From the NCBI RefSeq assembly GCF_019278525.1, contig NZ_CP058986.1:558001-622000 (forward strand): a DNA stretch of 64,000 nucleotides, in the 5' to 3' direction. The number at the start of each line of letters is the position of its first letter. Positions within the stretch are counted from its first letter, which is position 1. The DNA comes from Polaribacter sp. HaHaR_3_91 (GTDB lineage Bacteria > Bacteroidota > Bacteroidia > Flavobacteriales > Flavobacteriaceae). Below are positions 34,937 through 43,944 of the stretch, one piece after another. Under the pieces are notes generated by a model that ran no database searches, was not told where the DNA came from, and worked only from the letters and a program-made list of their open reading frames with translations. The position numbers were made by a program, and so were the translations under genes.

Positions 34937-34978
34937 CTAAAGGGTAATTGTTGTAATCGTGCGTGTAATTGTGCGCAT
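34937..34978 (-). CDS. thrL: thr operon leader peptide (13 aa, Thr/Ile-rich)
   Basis: Reads MRTITRTITTITL then TAG: six Thr and three Ile in 13 codons, much like the E. coli thr leader with its run of Thr and Ile codons. It lies 99 bases before the thrA ATG on the same strand. Ribosome stalling at these codons when Thr-tRNA or Ile-tRNA is scarce would change folding of the downstream RNA. The composition is far from chance; the exact mechanism is open because no classic terminator follows. Confidence 0.78.
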   Translation of the reverse strand: MRTITRTITTITL

Positions 34979-35042
34979 AGAAGTATAAACTACGTTGGTA
35001 GTTTTAGAAGAATTAATATGTGTATTAGATAAACTCACAAAG

Positions 35043-35050
35043 CAAAAATA
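35043..35050 (-). promoter_or_regulatory. Likely -7 element of the thr operon promoter
   Basis: Minus strand TATTTTTG matches TAnnTTTG and lies about 65 bases before the leader peptide ATG. No good TTTG is seen at the -33 distance, so this is moderate evidence only. Confidence 0.45.
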
Positions 35051-35154
35051 GGAGTATTATTTAATATTTCCCCTTTTGATGGAGATTATTTCGTAAAATT
35101 TAATGATTTATGCAGTATTATTAAAAATAGGCTATTTCTAATATGGTTTTACGA

Positions 35155-36714
35155 TTATTTGTTAATTGGTTTTATTTTTTCTTTAATTATTAAAGCAATC
35201 GGTTTATTTTGAATTTTGCTTTCTAACCAAGATAGGATGTCTAAATATAAGAAGGCTCTTTTTTCATACGGATGGTTCTCAAATGTTTTTAATTTGGCAT
35301 GAATCTTCTTAAATTCATTTTTAATCTCATGTGGAAAAACATCACTTAAATCTCTAATGGAAGTTAGAAAAACCTTTTGTACTTCTTGTAGGTTTTCCAT
35401 TTTTAGTAAGAACTTGTAGGTATCTACAAACTGTCTTTCTAGATCGTAATCTAATCCACATTCATAATGTGCAATCAAGTTTAAAATACGTGCAAAACAT
35501 TGTAAGTCCTCTGCAGAACCTATGTTCTTAGAGCGAATTATTTTTTGTAAATAAATAATGCACAATTTGTTTTTACCCATTCCAAAATACAAGCAAGCTA
35601 TTTTATAATAGAGTAAAACAATAAAATGACTGTCTAGTCTGTTTTTATACTTTTCAATTTTATTATTAATAATTTCAACAAGATATTCTCCTTTTTCAAA
35701 AGAGCCTTCTAAGAAGTGTAAGTGTAGTTTGTTAGCGTACAAATACAAGAATATCAACAACTCTGTATTGGTATTCATTGGTATTTCTTTCCTGTCAATT
35801 TCCTCTTCAAAAGCGGTAAGTTCTTTTTTAAAGGTTGATACTTTTTTTACGAGAAAACAAGATTCTAATAGGTAGTTTTTAGATTTTAAATAAAAAACTG
35901 GGTGCGTGTTTATCAGTTTAGGGCAGTCAAATAAATCTACACATTTTTTAGCGTATTTATAGCTTAATAAAAAGTCTTGCACCAAAAAACTATGCCATAA
36001 ATGTGCCTTGTATAGCCATAATTTTTCACGAAATCCTAATTTTTGATAATCGTACTTTGGCATTCGGTCGCTAAAATATTTATCAACAAACTGTAATTCT
36101 TCTTCGTTTTTTACATAGCCGTTTTGTATTAAATGACTGTATAACTGTAGCGATAAATTAGAAAGTTTACTATGAATTACATTGTCTTGACTTAATTCTT
36201 TTGCTTGTACAGATAGTTGATTTGCTCTGTTGCTTAAACTCCTTGTAATGTATTGTGTTTCTATTACCTTTTCTAGTTCTACAATTTCATAAGCTATATT
36301 TTTTTCCTCATTATCCAAAGCCATGTTTTTGGCCTTTTCTAAAAGTTTCAAACTTTGTTTGTAGAGTCCTTTTTGATATAATACCGTTGCAAAATCTAAT
36401 TGTTCTCTAATTTGAATTCGTACGTTTTTATGAGCAGGGTTTAAACGTAAACTAATTAAAATTTGTTTGTATAAATGCGCCTTTAAGTTAGAAAGTTGTT
36501 GTTTAGAAACAATTCCGCTGCCAATAATAACTTTTTCATCATATACCTTTAGTTTTTCTAAAAATTTAAATAAAGAAAAAAACTTAGCATCGATGTTTCC
36601 ACCTAATCTTCCTACATATAAGTTAAACTGCCTCTTTTCTGATTTAGTTAAAGACTTAATTAAAACAAATAGAGCATCATTTTGTTGATTGGCTAATGTA
36701 ACATTTTTACTCAT
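35155..36714 (-). CDS. Conserved hypothetical all-helical protein, 519 aa (TPR-like)
   Basis: A soluble, Lys/Leu-rich, mostly helical protein with no signal peptide, membrane helix or catalytic motif I can name. It opens MSKNVTLANQQNDALF, followed by LIKSLTKSEKRQFNLYVGR. Repeating helix pairs (for example LYQKGLYKQSLKLLEKAKN near 110) suggest TPR-like scaffolding. Similar proteins are common in flavobacteria, without a known role. It diverges from leuA across a 131-base gap, and lies upstream of the thr leader promoter on the same strand. Confidence 0.75.
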   Translation of the reverse strand: MSKNVTLANQQNDALFVLIKSLTKSEKRQFNLYVGRLGGNIDAKFFSLFKFLEKLKVYDEKVIIGSGIVSKQQLSNLKAHLYKQILISLRLNPAHKNVRIQIREQLDFATVLYQKGLYKQSLKLLEKAKNMALDNEEKNIAYEIVELEKVIETQYITRSLSNRANQLSVQAKELSQDNVIHSKLSNLSLQLYSHLIQNGYVKNEEELQFVDKYFSDRMPKYDYQKLGFREKLWLYKAHLWHSFLVQDFLLSYKYAKKCVDLFDCPKLINTHPVFYLKSKNYLLESCFLVKKVSTFKKELTAFEEEIDRKEIPMNTNTELLIFLYLYANKLHLHFLEGSFEKGEYLVEIINNKIEKYKNRLDSHFIVLLYYKIACLYFGMGKNKLCIIYLQKIIRSKNIGSAEDLQCFARILNLIAHYECGLDYDLERQFVDTYKFLLKMENLQEVQKVFLTSIRDLSDVFPHEIKNEFKKIHAKLKTFENHPYEKRAFLYLDILSWLESKIQNKPIALIIKEKIKPINK

Positions 36715-36807
36715 AAAAAACTGGCAATTAGGTATTTAAGTTTTTATAGGTGATATTAGAAATCGTACGGAGCTGTAAAAATAACTATTTATTTTAAGTT
36801 CGATATA

Positions 36808-36815
36808 TACATTTG
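36808..36815 (+). promoter_or_regulatory. Likely -7 element of the leuA promoter
   Basis: TACATTTG fits TAnnTTTG and lies 30 bases before the leuA ATG at 36846. This argues against a start at the TTG inside the box (36813). No clear -33 TTTG is seen. Confidence 0.5.
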
Positions 36816-36845
36816 AGTTTAAATAAGATAATCTTTACAGATATT

Positions 36846-38021
36846 ATGCAAGATAACAAGGTTCAAATTTTTGATACAACATTGAGAGATGGGGAGCAGG
36901 TCCCTGGGTGTAAGTTAGATACAAAACAAAAATTGGTAATTGCTGAAAGATTAGATTTGTTGGGTGTAAATGTAATTGAAGCTGGTTTTCCGGTTTCTAG
37001 CCCAGGAGATTTTATTTCAGTAACTGAGATTTCAAAAATTATAAAAAATGCTACAGTTTGTGGTTTAACCAGAGCTGTAGAAAATGATATTAAAGTAGCT
37101 GCAGAAGCACTAAAATATGCAAAATACCCAAGAATTCATACGGGTATTGGTACAAGTGATTCTCATATTCAATTCAAATTTAATTCAACAAGAGAAAAAG
37201 TAATAGAACGTGCTGTAAAAGCAGTTTCTTATTCAAAGTCTTTTGTAGAAGATGTAGAGTTTTACGCAGAAGATGCTGGTAGAACAGATAATGAATATTT
37301 AGCAAGAGTTTGTGAAGCTGTTATTAAAGCTGGAGCAACAGTTTTAAATATTCCAGATACAACGGGGTATTGTTTGCCAGAAGAGTATGGGGCAAAAATT
37401 AAATATTTACGTGAAAACGTAAAAGGCATAGATAACGTAATTCTTTCATGCCATTGCCATAACGATTTAGGTATGGCAACAGCAAATTCTATTGCAGGTG
37501 TAATTAATGGTGCTCGTCAAATTGAGTGTACTATTAATGGTATTGGAGAAAGAGCAGGAAATACAGCGCTAGAAGAAGTGGTTATGGTGTTAAAGCAACA
37601 CCCGTATTTAAACCTAGAAACAAGTATCGATACAAAACTATTGTATGATACAAGTATTATGGTTAGAGAGAGTATGGGAATGCCGGTACAACCTAACAAA
37701 GCAATTGTTGGTGCAAATGCATTTGCGCATAGTTCTGGTATACATCAAGACGGAGTTATAAAAAACAGAGAAACATACGAAATTATGGATCCTGAAGATG
37801 TTGGTGTTACAGAAAGTGCAATTGTATTAACTGCAAGAAGTGGTAGAGCAGCATTGGCGTACAGAGCCAAAAAGATTGGTTATGAGCTAACAAAAGTTCA
37901 GTTAGATGTTGCTTATGATGCTTTTTTAAGTACAGCAGATAAGCAAAAAGAAGTAAAAGATGACGATATTCATGCTATTATGATAGAGGTTAGTAAAATC
38001 TCTAAGGTAGCAACAGTGTAA
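36846..38021 (+). CDS. leuA: 2-isopropylmalate synthase, short form
   Basis: Condenses 2-ketoisovalerate with acetyl-CoA, the first step to leucine. 391 residues: a complete DRE-TIM barrel, with [14 protein letters not shown] near 10 (metal and CoA), [14 protein letters not shown] near 200 (metal His pair), [13 protein letters not shown] near 235, and [11 protein letters not shown] near 297. Typical LeuA is about 510-520 residues; the C-terminal Leu-sensing domain is absent. The barrel alone cannot exclude a homocitrate- or citramalate-synthase-like role, but leuB follows directly, supporting leuA. leuC and leuD are not in this cluster. Confidence 0.88.
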   Translation: MQDNKVQIFDTTLRDGEQVPGCKLDTKQKLVIAERLDLLGVNVIEAGFPVSSPGDFISVTEISKIIKNATVCGLTRAVENDIKVAAEALKYAKYPRIHTGIGTSDSHIQFKFNSTREKVIERAVKAVSYSKSFVEDVEFYAEDAGRTDNEYLARVCEAVIKAGATVLNIPDTTGYCLPEEYGAKIKYLRENVKGIDNVILSCHCHNDLGMATANSIAGVINGARQIECTINGIGERAGNTALEEVVMVLKQHPYLNLETSIDTKLLYDTSIMVRESMGMPVQPNKAIVGANAFAHSSGIHQDGVIKNRETYEIMDPEDVGVTESAIVLTARSGRAALAYRAKKIGYELTKVQLDVAYDAFLSTADKQKEVKDDDIHAIMIEVSKISKVATV

Positions 38022-38041
38022 AAAGAAACTTTGTCTTCGAG

Positions 38042-38086
38042 GGTAGTTGTGAATTTTGATACAACAATTAAAAATAATCAACTACC
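38042..38086. other. Hairpin between leuA and leuB
   Basis: GGTAGTTG (38042-38049) and CAACTACC (38079-38086) are perfect complements around a 29-base loop with no T run. It may stabilise or process the mRNA; no function shown. Confidence 0.4.
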
Positions 38087-38122
38087 TTTGATAACAGAAT
38101 AATTTTAGATTACAAGTACAGA

Positions 38123-39244
38123 ATGAAATATACAATTGCAATAATCCCGGGAGATGGTATTGGACCAGAAGTAACCACGCAAGCAAAAAAAGCTTTAGAT
38201 GCGGTGGCAGAAGTTTACGACCATATATTTTTATATAAAGAAGCTCAAATGGGCGCTTGTGCAATTGACAAAACAGGTGATCCATTACCGCAGGAAACCA
38301 TAGAAATATGTAAAAATGCAGATGCAGTTTTATGTGGGGCTATTGGAGAATTAAAATATGATAATGACCCAACCTTAAAAGTAAGACCTGAACAAGGTTT
38401 ATTGCGTTTAAGACAGGAGTTAGAGTTGTTTTGTAATGTAAGACCTGTAAAAGCATATCCTAAATTACTTAAAAACTCTCCTCTTAAAAAAGAAATTATT
38501 TCAGGAACAGATATCGTTATTTATAGGGAGTTAACATCTGGAATTTACTTCGGTAAAAAAGAAATAAGCGAAGATGGTTTAAAAGCATCAGACGTTTGTT
38601 CTTATACGGTAGATGAAATTTCTAGAATTACACACTTAGCTTTTAAAGCAGCTCAAGACAGAAAGAAAAAAGTAACTTTAATTGATAAAGCAAATGTTTT
38701 AGCAACTTCTCGTTTATGGAGAAAAACAGTTGCAAAAATTGGAGAAGAATATCCAGATGTTGCTTTAGATTTTATGTTTATAGATAATGCAGCAATGCAA
38801 ATTGTATTAAACCCAAAACGTTTCGATGTTATATTAACAGAAAACCTTTTTGGAGATGTTATTTCAGATGTAGCCTGTGTAATCGGAGGTTCAATCGGTA
38901 TCTTGGCATCAAGTTCAGTAGGAGAAAAAAATGCATTATTCGAGCCAATTCACGGTTCATATCCGCAAGCAGCAGGTAAAGATATTGCCAATCCTTTAGC
39001 GTCTATTTTATCAGCAGCACTTATGTTAGAACATTTGGGTTTACATGATGAAGCAGATGCAATACAAAGAGCTGTAGAAAAATCGTTAGATTTAGGTATA
39101 ACAACACAAGATTTAAAAGGCAAAAACCAGTATTCGGCTTCCACTGCAAAAGTGGGCGATTTTATAGCAGATTATATTGCGAACCAAGAAGATAGTAATA
39201 TGAATTTTAAAAACATTCATATGGGGCAAAGCACAATAATTTAA
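38123..39244 (+). CDS. leuB: 3-isopropylmalate dehydrogenase
   Basis: NAD-dependent beta-decarboxylating dehydrogenase of leucine synthesis, 373 aa. Seen: IIPGDGIGPEVT at the start; LRLRQELELFCNVRPVKAYP near 92, the isopropylmalate arginine set; YRELTSGIYFGKK near 134; VTLIDKANVLATSRLWR near 190 (active-site Lys); ENLFGDVISDVA near 246 (metal Asp pair); and EPIHGSYPQAAGKDIANP near 274. A short tail of about 18 residues follows the usual end. Second gene of the leu-ilv group; leuC and leuD must lie elsewhere if leucine is made. Confidence 0.96.
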   Translation: MKYTIAIIPGDGIGPEVTTQAKKALDAVAEVYDHIFLYKEAQMGACAIDKTGDPLPQETIEICKNADAVLCGAIGELKYDNDPTLKVRPEQGLLRLRQELELFCNVRPVKAYPKLLKNSPLKKEIISGTDIVIYRELTSGIYFGKKEISEDGLKASDVCSYTVDEISRITHLAFKAAQDRKKKVTLIDKANVLATSRLWRKTVAKIGEEYPDVALDFMFIDNAAMQIVLNPKRFDVILTENLFGDVISDVACVIGGSIGILASSSVGEKNALFEPIHGSYPQAAGKDIANPLASILSAALMLEHLGLHDEADAIQRAVEKSLDLGITTQDLKGKNQYSASTAKVGDFIADYIANQEDSNMNFKNIHMGQSTII

Positions 39245-39250
39245 GTTTTT

Positions 39251-39333
39251 TAGAAGCTGTTTCCAGCTTTCATTACTCGCTTTTTTTGTAAAAAACAAAA
39301 AAGAGCTCAAACAGACCATTCAATCTGGGCTAG
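39251..39333. repeat. Dispersed intergenic element, family A, copy 2
   Basis: Starts TAGAAGCTGTTTCCAGCTTT, has a CTTTTTTTG/CAAAAAAG core, and ends CAATCTGGGCTAGA; same layout as 11193-11273. It fills the start of the leuB-ilvD gap, upstream of the ilv leader peptide. Confidence 0.72.
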
Positions 39334-39406
39334 ACTTGTTTGTGAGCAATCATCAATAAAAAAATATTAGTTGCGTATTAAAATATAAATCGCAATATTT
39401 ACACCA

Positions 39407-39472
39407 GTGAAAAAACAATTATTAAATATTATTTCTATTATCAACGTCATCGTAATTATTACGAATTGGTAA
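39407..39472 (+). CDS. ilv operon leader peptide (21 aa, Ile/Val/Leu-rich)
   Basis: GTG-started frame reading KKQLLNIISIINVIVII after the start residue, then TNW and TAA. It has seven Ile, two Val and two Leu among 21 residues, as in enterobacterial ilv leaders. It lies in the leuB-ilvD gap and is followed at once by an antiterminator/terminator pair. Ribosome stalling at the Ile/Val codons would favour read-through into ilvD. The GTG start is the weakest point; no in-frame ATG is nearer. Confidence 0.75.
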   Translation: MKKQLLNIISIINVIVIITNW

Positions 39473-39530
39473 GGAAGTGATATTTATATTTTTTATAAAC
39501 GAACCTTCCATTAAAATGGAAGGTTTTTTT
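39473..39530 (+). terminator. ilv attenuator: terminator with competing antiterminator
   Basis: The terminator is AACCTTCCAT / ATGGAAGGTT (39502-39511 and 39516-39525, 10 bp, 4-base loop) with a run of seven Ts ending at 39530. The competing fold pairs GGAAG (39473-39477, right after the leader stop) with CTTCC (39505-39509), with an inner TTTATA/TATAAA stem (39483-39488, 39494-39499). A ribosome finishing the leader covers GGAAG and lets the terminator form. This is the classical attenuation logic, read from sequence only. Confidence 0.78.
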
Positions 39531-39699
39531 ATGAATTTATTTTAAAGATTGAGTATCATAATTAAGTAGGCTTAATTAGTTTAAATTCAATTGATTAAGG
39601 TGTTTTTTTAACACGTGAATTTAAAGTAAGTTATTGAATTTTATTCAATAAAAATGGAGAAACATAGTAATTTAGACAACAAATTGAAGAAAACATTAA

Positions 39700-41376
39700 A
39701 TGAAACTAAATAAGCACAGTAGCAGATTAACACAAGACGAATCTCAACCAGCATCACAAGCAATGTTGTATGCGGTAGGTTTAACGGATGAAGACATGCA
39801 GAAAGCGCAAGTTGGTATTGCGAGCACTGGTTATGATGGTAACCCATGTAATATGCATTTAAACAATTTGGCTGCAGAGGTCAAGATTGAAAGCAAAATT
39901 GCAGGTTTAGTCGGTTTAGGATTCAATACAATAGGTGTTTCAGATGGTATTTCTATGGGAACCTCTGGTATGAATTATTCATTAGCTTCAAGAGATATTA
40001 TTGCAGATTCTATAGAAACTGTAATGAATGCTCAAAGTTATGATGCTTTAGTATCAGTAGTTGGTTGTGATAAAAATATGCCAGGAGCCGTAATTGCAAT
40101 GTTGCGTTTAAATCGTCCATCAATTATGATGTATGGTGGTACAATTGCATCTGGAAACTACAAAGGAAAAAAGTTAAATATTGTTTCTGCTTTTGAGGCT
40201 TTAGGTCAAAAAATGGCTGGAGAAATAGAAGAGGAAGAATATAGAGAAGTTATAAAAAGAGCAATTCCTGGAGCTGGAGCTTGTGGTGGTATGTATACTG
40301 CAAACACAATGGCTTCTGCAATAGAATGTATGGGGTTCTCTTTACCATATAACTCATCTATACCGGCAGAAAATCCTAATAAATTATCTGAAGCAGAAAG
40401 AACAGCTTTGGCAATTAAAAACTTATTAGAATTAGATTTAAAACCTTTAGATATTATTTCTAAAAAATCTTTAGAAAATGCAATCGCGTTGGTAAATGCT
40501 TTAGGTGGATCTACAAATGCAGTATTACACTTTTTAGCAATTGCGCATGCAGCAGATATTGAGTTTACATTAGAAGATTTTCAAAAAGTTAGTGACAGAA
40601 CTCCGTTAATTGCAGATTTAAAACCATCTGGAAAATATTTAATGGAAGATGTACATAGTATTGGAGGAACACCTGCAATAATGAAATACTTGTTAGATAA
40701 AGGATACTTACATGGAGATTGTATGACGGTTACTGGTAAAACATTAGCCGAAAACTTGGCGGATGTAGTAGCAATGGAATTTGATGAACAAGATGTAATT
40801 CACCCAACAGATAAAGCTTTAAAGTCTTCTGGTAACTTACAGATTTTATATGGAAACTTAGCAGAGGAAGGAGCTGTAGCAAAAATATCTGGAAATGAAG
40901 GATTGCTTTTTGAAGGAAAAGCAGTGGTTTATGATGGGGAACAAGCAGCAAATACCGGAATTATAAACGGAGAAGTAGAAAGAGGAGATGTAGTCGTCAT
41001 TAGGTATGTTGGACCTAAAGGAGGACCAGGAATGCCAGAAATGTTAAAACCAACTTCTTTAATTATGGGAGCAGGTTTAGGGAAATCTGTAGCTTTAATT
41101 ACAGATGGTCGTTTTTCTGGAGGAACCCATGGTTTTGTGGTTGGACATATTACACCAGAAGGACAAGAAGGAGGAACTATCGGAATTCTTGAAACTGGTG
41201 ATAAAATTAGAATTAGTGCAGAAGATAATTCAATTAATGTATTGCTTTCTGATGAAGAGTTAGCTGCTAGAAGAGCAAATTGGATTGCCCCTGCATTAAA
41301 GCACAAAAAAGGGATTTTATATAAATATGCAAAATCAGTGGCATCAGCATCTAAAGGGTGTGTTACCGATTTATAG
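39700..41376 (+). CDS. ilvD: Dihydroxy-acid dehydratase
   Basis: Fe-S dehydratase for the third common step to Val and Ile (and Leu), 558 aa. Seen: [12 protein letters not shown] near 46 (first Cys), [17 protein letters not shown] near 120 (second Cys), [17 protein letters not shown] near 190 (third Cys and dehydratase signature), and [18 protein letters not shown] near 465. All three cluster cysteines are kept. The start at 39700 follows the attenuator by 170 bases. Confidence 0.97.
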   Translation: MKLNKHSSRLTQDESQPASQAMLYAVGLTDEDMQKAQVGIASTGYDGNPCNMHLNNLAAEVKIESKIAGLVGLGFNTIGVSDGISMGTSGMNYSLASRDIIADSIETVMNAQSYDALVSVVGCDKNMPGAVIAMLRLNRPSIMMYGGTIASGNYKGKKLNIVSAFEALGQKMAGEIEEEEYREVIKRAIPGAGACGGMYTANTMASAIECMGFSLPYNSSIPAENPNKLSEAERTALAIKNLLELDLKPLDIISKKSLENAIALVNALGGSTNAVLHFLAIAHAADIEFTLEDFQKVSDRTPLIADLKPSGKYLMEDVHSIGGTPAIMKYLLDKGYLHGDCMTVTGKTLAENLADVVAMEFDEQDVIHPTDKALKSSGNLQILYGNLAEEGAVAKISGNEGLLFEGKAVVYDGEQAANTGIINGEVERGDVVVIRYVGPKGGPGMPEMLKPTSLIMGAGLGKSVALITDGRFSGGTHGFVVGHITPEGQEGGTIGILETGDKIRISAEDNSINVLLSDEELAARRANWIAPALKHKKGILYKYAKSVASASKGCVTDL

Positions 41377-41420
41377 TTTTATAATAAAATCAAGAAACAA
41401 GATAAAAAAAAGAGACAAGA

Positions 41421-41452
41421 TATCCTACGAGGTTTCAATAGCCTTGTAGGTA
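41421..41452. other. Hairpin between ilvD and ilvB
   Basis: CCTACGAGG (41424-41432) pairs with CCTTGTAGG (41442-41450) across a 9-base loop, with one T-G pair. The following T tract is short, so an internal stabiliser or weak terminator is possible. Confidence 0.4.
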
Positions 41453-41469
41453 TTTAAAAATATAAAACT

Positions 41470-43203
41470 ATGGAAACTCAAACCATACAAAATAAACAAA
41501 ACACAGCAAAAGTTACAGAAAGGATTTCTGGTAGCGAAGCAATCGTTAGGTGCTTAATTGCAGAAGATACAAAAATAATTTATGGGTATCCTGGTGGAGC
41601 AATTATGCCAGTGTATGATGAGTTATATAAATATCAAGATAAAATTCATCACGTTTTAACACGTCATGAGCAAGGTGCAACACATTCTGCACAAGGGTTT
41701 GCAAGAATCTCTGGTAAAGTAGGTGTATGTATTGCAACTTCTGGTCCGGGAGCAACCAATTTAATTACTGGTATTGCAGATGCACAAATAGACTCTACAC
41801 CAATGGTGTGTATTACGGGGCAGGTGTTTTCTCATTTATTAGGAAGTGATGCGTTTCAGGAAACAGATATTGTAGGTATTTCTACACCAGTTACAAAATG
41901 GAACTGTCAAGTTACCAAAGCATCTCAAATTCCAGAAATGATGGCAAAAGCTTTTTACATTGCAAAGAGCGGAAGACCAGGGCCTGTTTTAATTGATATT
42001 ACAAAAGATGCGCAACAGGAAATGTTCGATTTTTCATATGAAAAATGTACAAAAGTTAGAAGTTATAATCCAGTTCCAAAAACAGATGCTTCCACTTTAG
42101 AAGCAGCTGCTAAATTAATTAATGCTGCTAAAAAGCCATTAGTGGTTTGGGGACAGGGAGTTATTTTAAGTGAAGCAGAAGAAGCATTTAAAGCTGTAAT
42201 TGAAAAAGCAGGAATACCTTCTGCTTGGACAATATTAGGAGCTTCTGCAATTCCAACTTCGCATCCATTAAATGTTGGTATGGTTGGTATGCATGGTAAT
42301 TATGCACCAAACGTTTTAACAAATGAGTGTGATGTTTTAATTGCTATTGGTATGCGTTTCGATGATCGTGTTACGGGTAGTTTAAATACGTATGCAAAAC
42401 AAGCCAAGGTAATTCACTTTGAAATTGATCCTGCTGAGGTAGATAAAAACGTAAAAACAGATGTAGCAGTTTTAGGTGATGCAAAAGCTAGCTTAGAATT
42501 ATTGTTACCAATGTTAAACGAAAATAAGCATCCAGAATGGCGTCAAAAATTTGCAGATTTATACGCTATTGAATATGAAAAAGTAATTAAAGACGATATT
42601 CATCCAACGAAAGAAGGTTTAACTATGGGTGAGGTTTTAAAAGAAATCAACATTCAGAGTAAAGGAAACGCGGCAATTGTAAGTGATGTTGGTCAACATC
42701 AAATGATTGCTTGTAGATATGCTGAGTTCAATCAGTCAAAAAGTAATATTACTTCTGGTGGTTTAGGTACCATGGGCTTTGGTTTACCAGCGGCAATTGG
42801 TGCTAAAATGGCAGCTCCAGAAAGAGATGTAGTTTCAATTTCTGGTGATGGTGGTTACCAAATGACGATTCAAGAATTAGGAACTATCTTTCAGCAGAAA
42901 GTTGCTTTAAAAGTAGTGGTCTTAAATAATGAGTTCTTAGGAATGGTACGTCAATGGCAGCAATTGTTTTTTGATAAACGTTATGCCTCTACAGAGATGA
43001 CAAACCCAAACTTTGTGGCTATTGCAGAAGGGTATTATATAAAAGCAAAGAAAGTTACTAAACGAGAAGAATTGGCTGCGGCAGTTGAGGAGATGATGGC
43101 AAGTAAAGAAGCTTATTTCTTAGAGGTTTGTGTAGAGAAAGAAGGAAATGTTTTTCCTATGATTCCTACCGGAGCAAGTGTTTCAGACATTAGACTAGAG
43201 TAA
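41470..43203 (+). CDS. ilvB: Acetolactate synthase large (catalytic) subunit
   Basis: ThDP-dependent enzyme joining two pyruvates, or pyruvate and 2-oxobutyrate, 577 aa. Seen: IIYGYPGGAIMPVYDEL near 36, RHEQGATHSAQGFAR near 63 (catalytic Glu), ATSGPGATNLITGIADA near 88, FDDRVTGSL near 296 and the ThDP motif ISGDGGYQMTIQEL near 457, followed by VVLNNEFLGMVRQWQ. It is complete and lies 93 bases after ilvD, with the regulatory subunit ilvN 101 bases on. Confidence 0.97.
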   Translation: METQTIQNKQNTAKVTERISGSEAIVRCLIAEDTKIIYGYPGGAIMPVYDELYKYQDKIHHVLTRHEQGATHSAQGFARISGKVGVCIATSGPGATNLITGIADAQIDSTPMVCITGQVFSHLLGSDAFQETDIVGISTPVTKWNCQVTKASQIPEMMAKAFYIAKSGRPGPVLIDITKDAQQEMFDFSYEKCTKVRSYNPVPKTDASTLEAAAKLINAAKKPLVVWGQGVILSEAEEAFKAVIEKAGIPSAWTILGASAIPTSHPLNVGMVGMHGNYAPNVLTNECDVLIAIGMRFDDRVTGSLNTYAKQAKVIHFEIDPAEVDKNVKTDVAVLGDAKASLELLLPMLNENKHPEWRQKFADLYAIEYEKVIKDDIHPTKEGLTMGEVLKEINIQSKGNAAIVSDVGQHQMIACRYAEFNQSKSNITSGGLGTMGFGLPAAIGAKMAAPERDVVSISGDGGYQMTIQELGTIFQQKVALKVVVLNNEFLGMVRQWQQLFFDKRYASTEMTNPNFVAIAEGYYIKAKKVTKREELAAAVEEMMASKEAYFLEVCVEKEGNVFPMIPTGASVSDIRLE

Positions 43204-43304
43204 TAAAAAGAACAAGGAGTAGAGAACAAAGGGTAAAGGTTTATTAGAATAAAAGGCAATAATGGTCTATTTTCTATCATCTTTCTTCTAATATCTTTAA
43301 AAAA

Positions 43305-43835
43305 ATGAGTACAGAAAAACAATTTTACACAGTATCTATTTATACTGAAAATAATATTGGATTGTTGAACAGAATTTCAGCAATTTTCCAAAGAAGACAT
43401 ATAAATATAGAGAGTTTAAATACATCTCCATCAGAAATACCTGGTGTTTCTAAATTTACCATTGTTGTAAGTATGACAGAGGAAAATATTAAGAAAATTA
43501 TTGGTCAGATAGAGAAACAAGTAGAGGTTATTAAGGCGTATTATCATAATGATGATGAAACAATTTATCAGATTTCTGGGTTGTTTAAAATTAAATCTGA
43601 ATTATTATTTGAAGAACCTCAAATTCAGAATATCATTAAAAAGAGCCACGCAAGAATTGTTACTGTAAATACTGAGTTTTTTGTGTTGGAAAAATCAGGA
43701 AAAAAAGAAGAGATAGTAGCATTATATGATCAATTAAGCGTTTTTGGTATTATGCAATATACACGTTCAGGACGTGTTGCTATTACTAAAGAAGAAATGA
43801 AAATATCAGCATTACTAGAAACATACAACAACTAA
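43305..43835 (+). CDS. ilvN: Acetolactate synthase small (regulatory) subunit
   Basis: ACT-domain subunit that stimulates IlvB and gives valine feedback, 176 aa. Seen: FYTVSIYTENNIGLLNRISA near 6, the ACT fold with the usual regulatory loop, then FQRRHINIESLNTSPSE, and a C-terminal small-subunit domain starting near 85 (YYHNDDETIYQISGLFK), ending in ARSG-like TRSGRVAITKE. The length is typical. It sits between ilvB and ilvC, in an operon with AG-rich spacers. Confidence 0.95.
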   Translation: MSTEKQFYTVSIYTENNIGLLNRISAIFQRRHINIESLNTSPSEIPGVSKFTIVVSMTEENIKKIIGQIEKQVEVIKAYYHNDDETIYQISGLFKIKSELLFEEPQIQNIIKKSHARIVTVNTEFFVLEKSGKKEEIVALYDQLSVFGIMQYTRSGRVAITKEEMKISALLETYNN

Positions 43836-43944
43836 ATAAAAAGAGTAAAGAGGCTAGAGGTTAGGTTATAGGTAATTACGTAAAGTTAATATGGTGTCTA
43901 TATTCTAAAATCTTAATTCTAAACAACAAACAAAAACAATAAAA

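Noticed and set aside
43836..43944. AG-rich spacers between ilvB, ilvN and ilvC, considered as regulatory
   Set aside because: They look like degenerate AG-rich intergenic filler; no stable fold, leader peptide or promoter was found.
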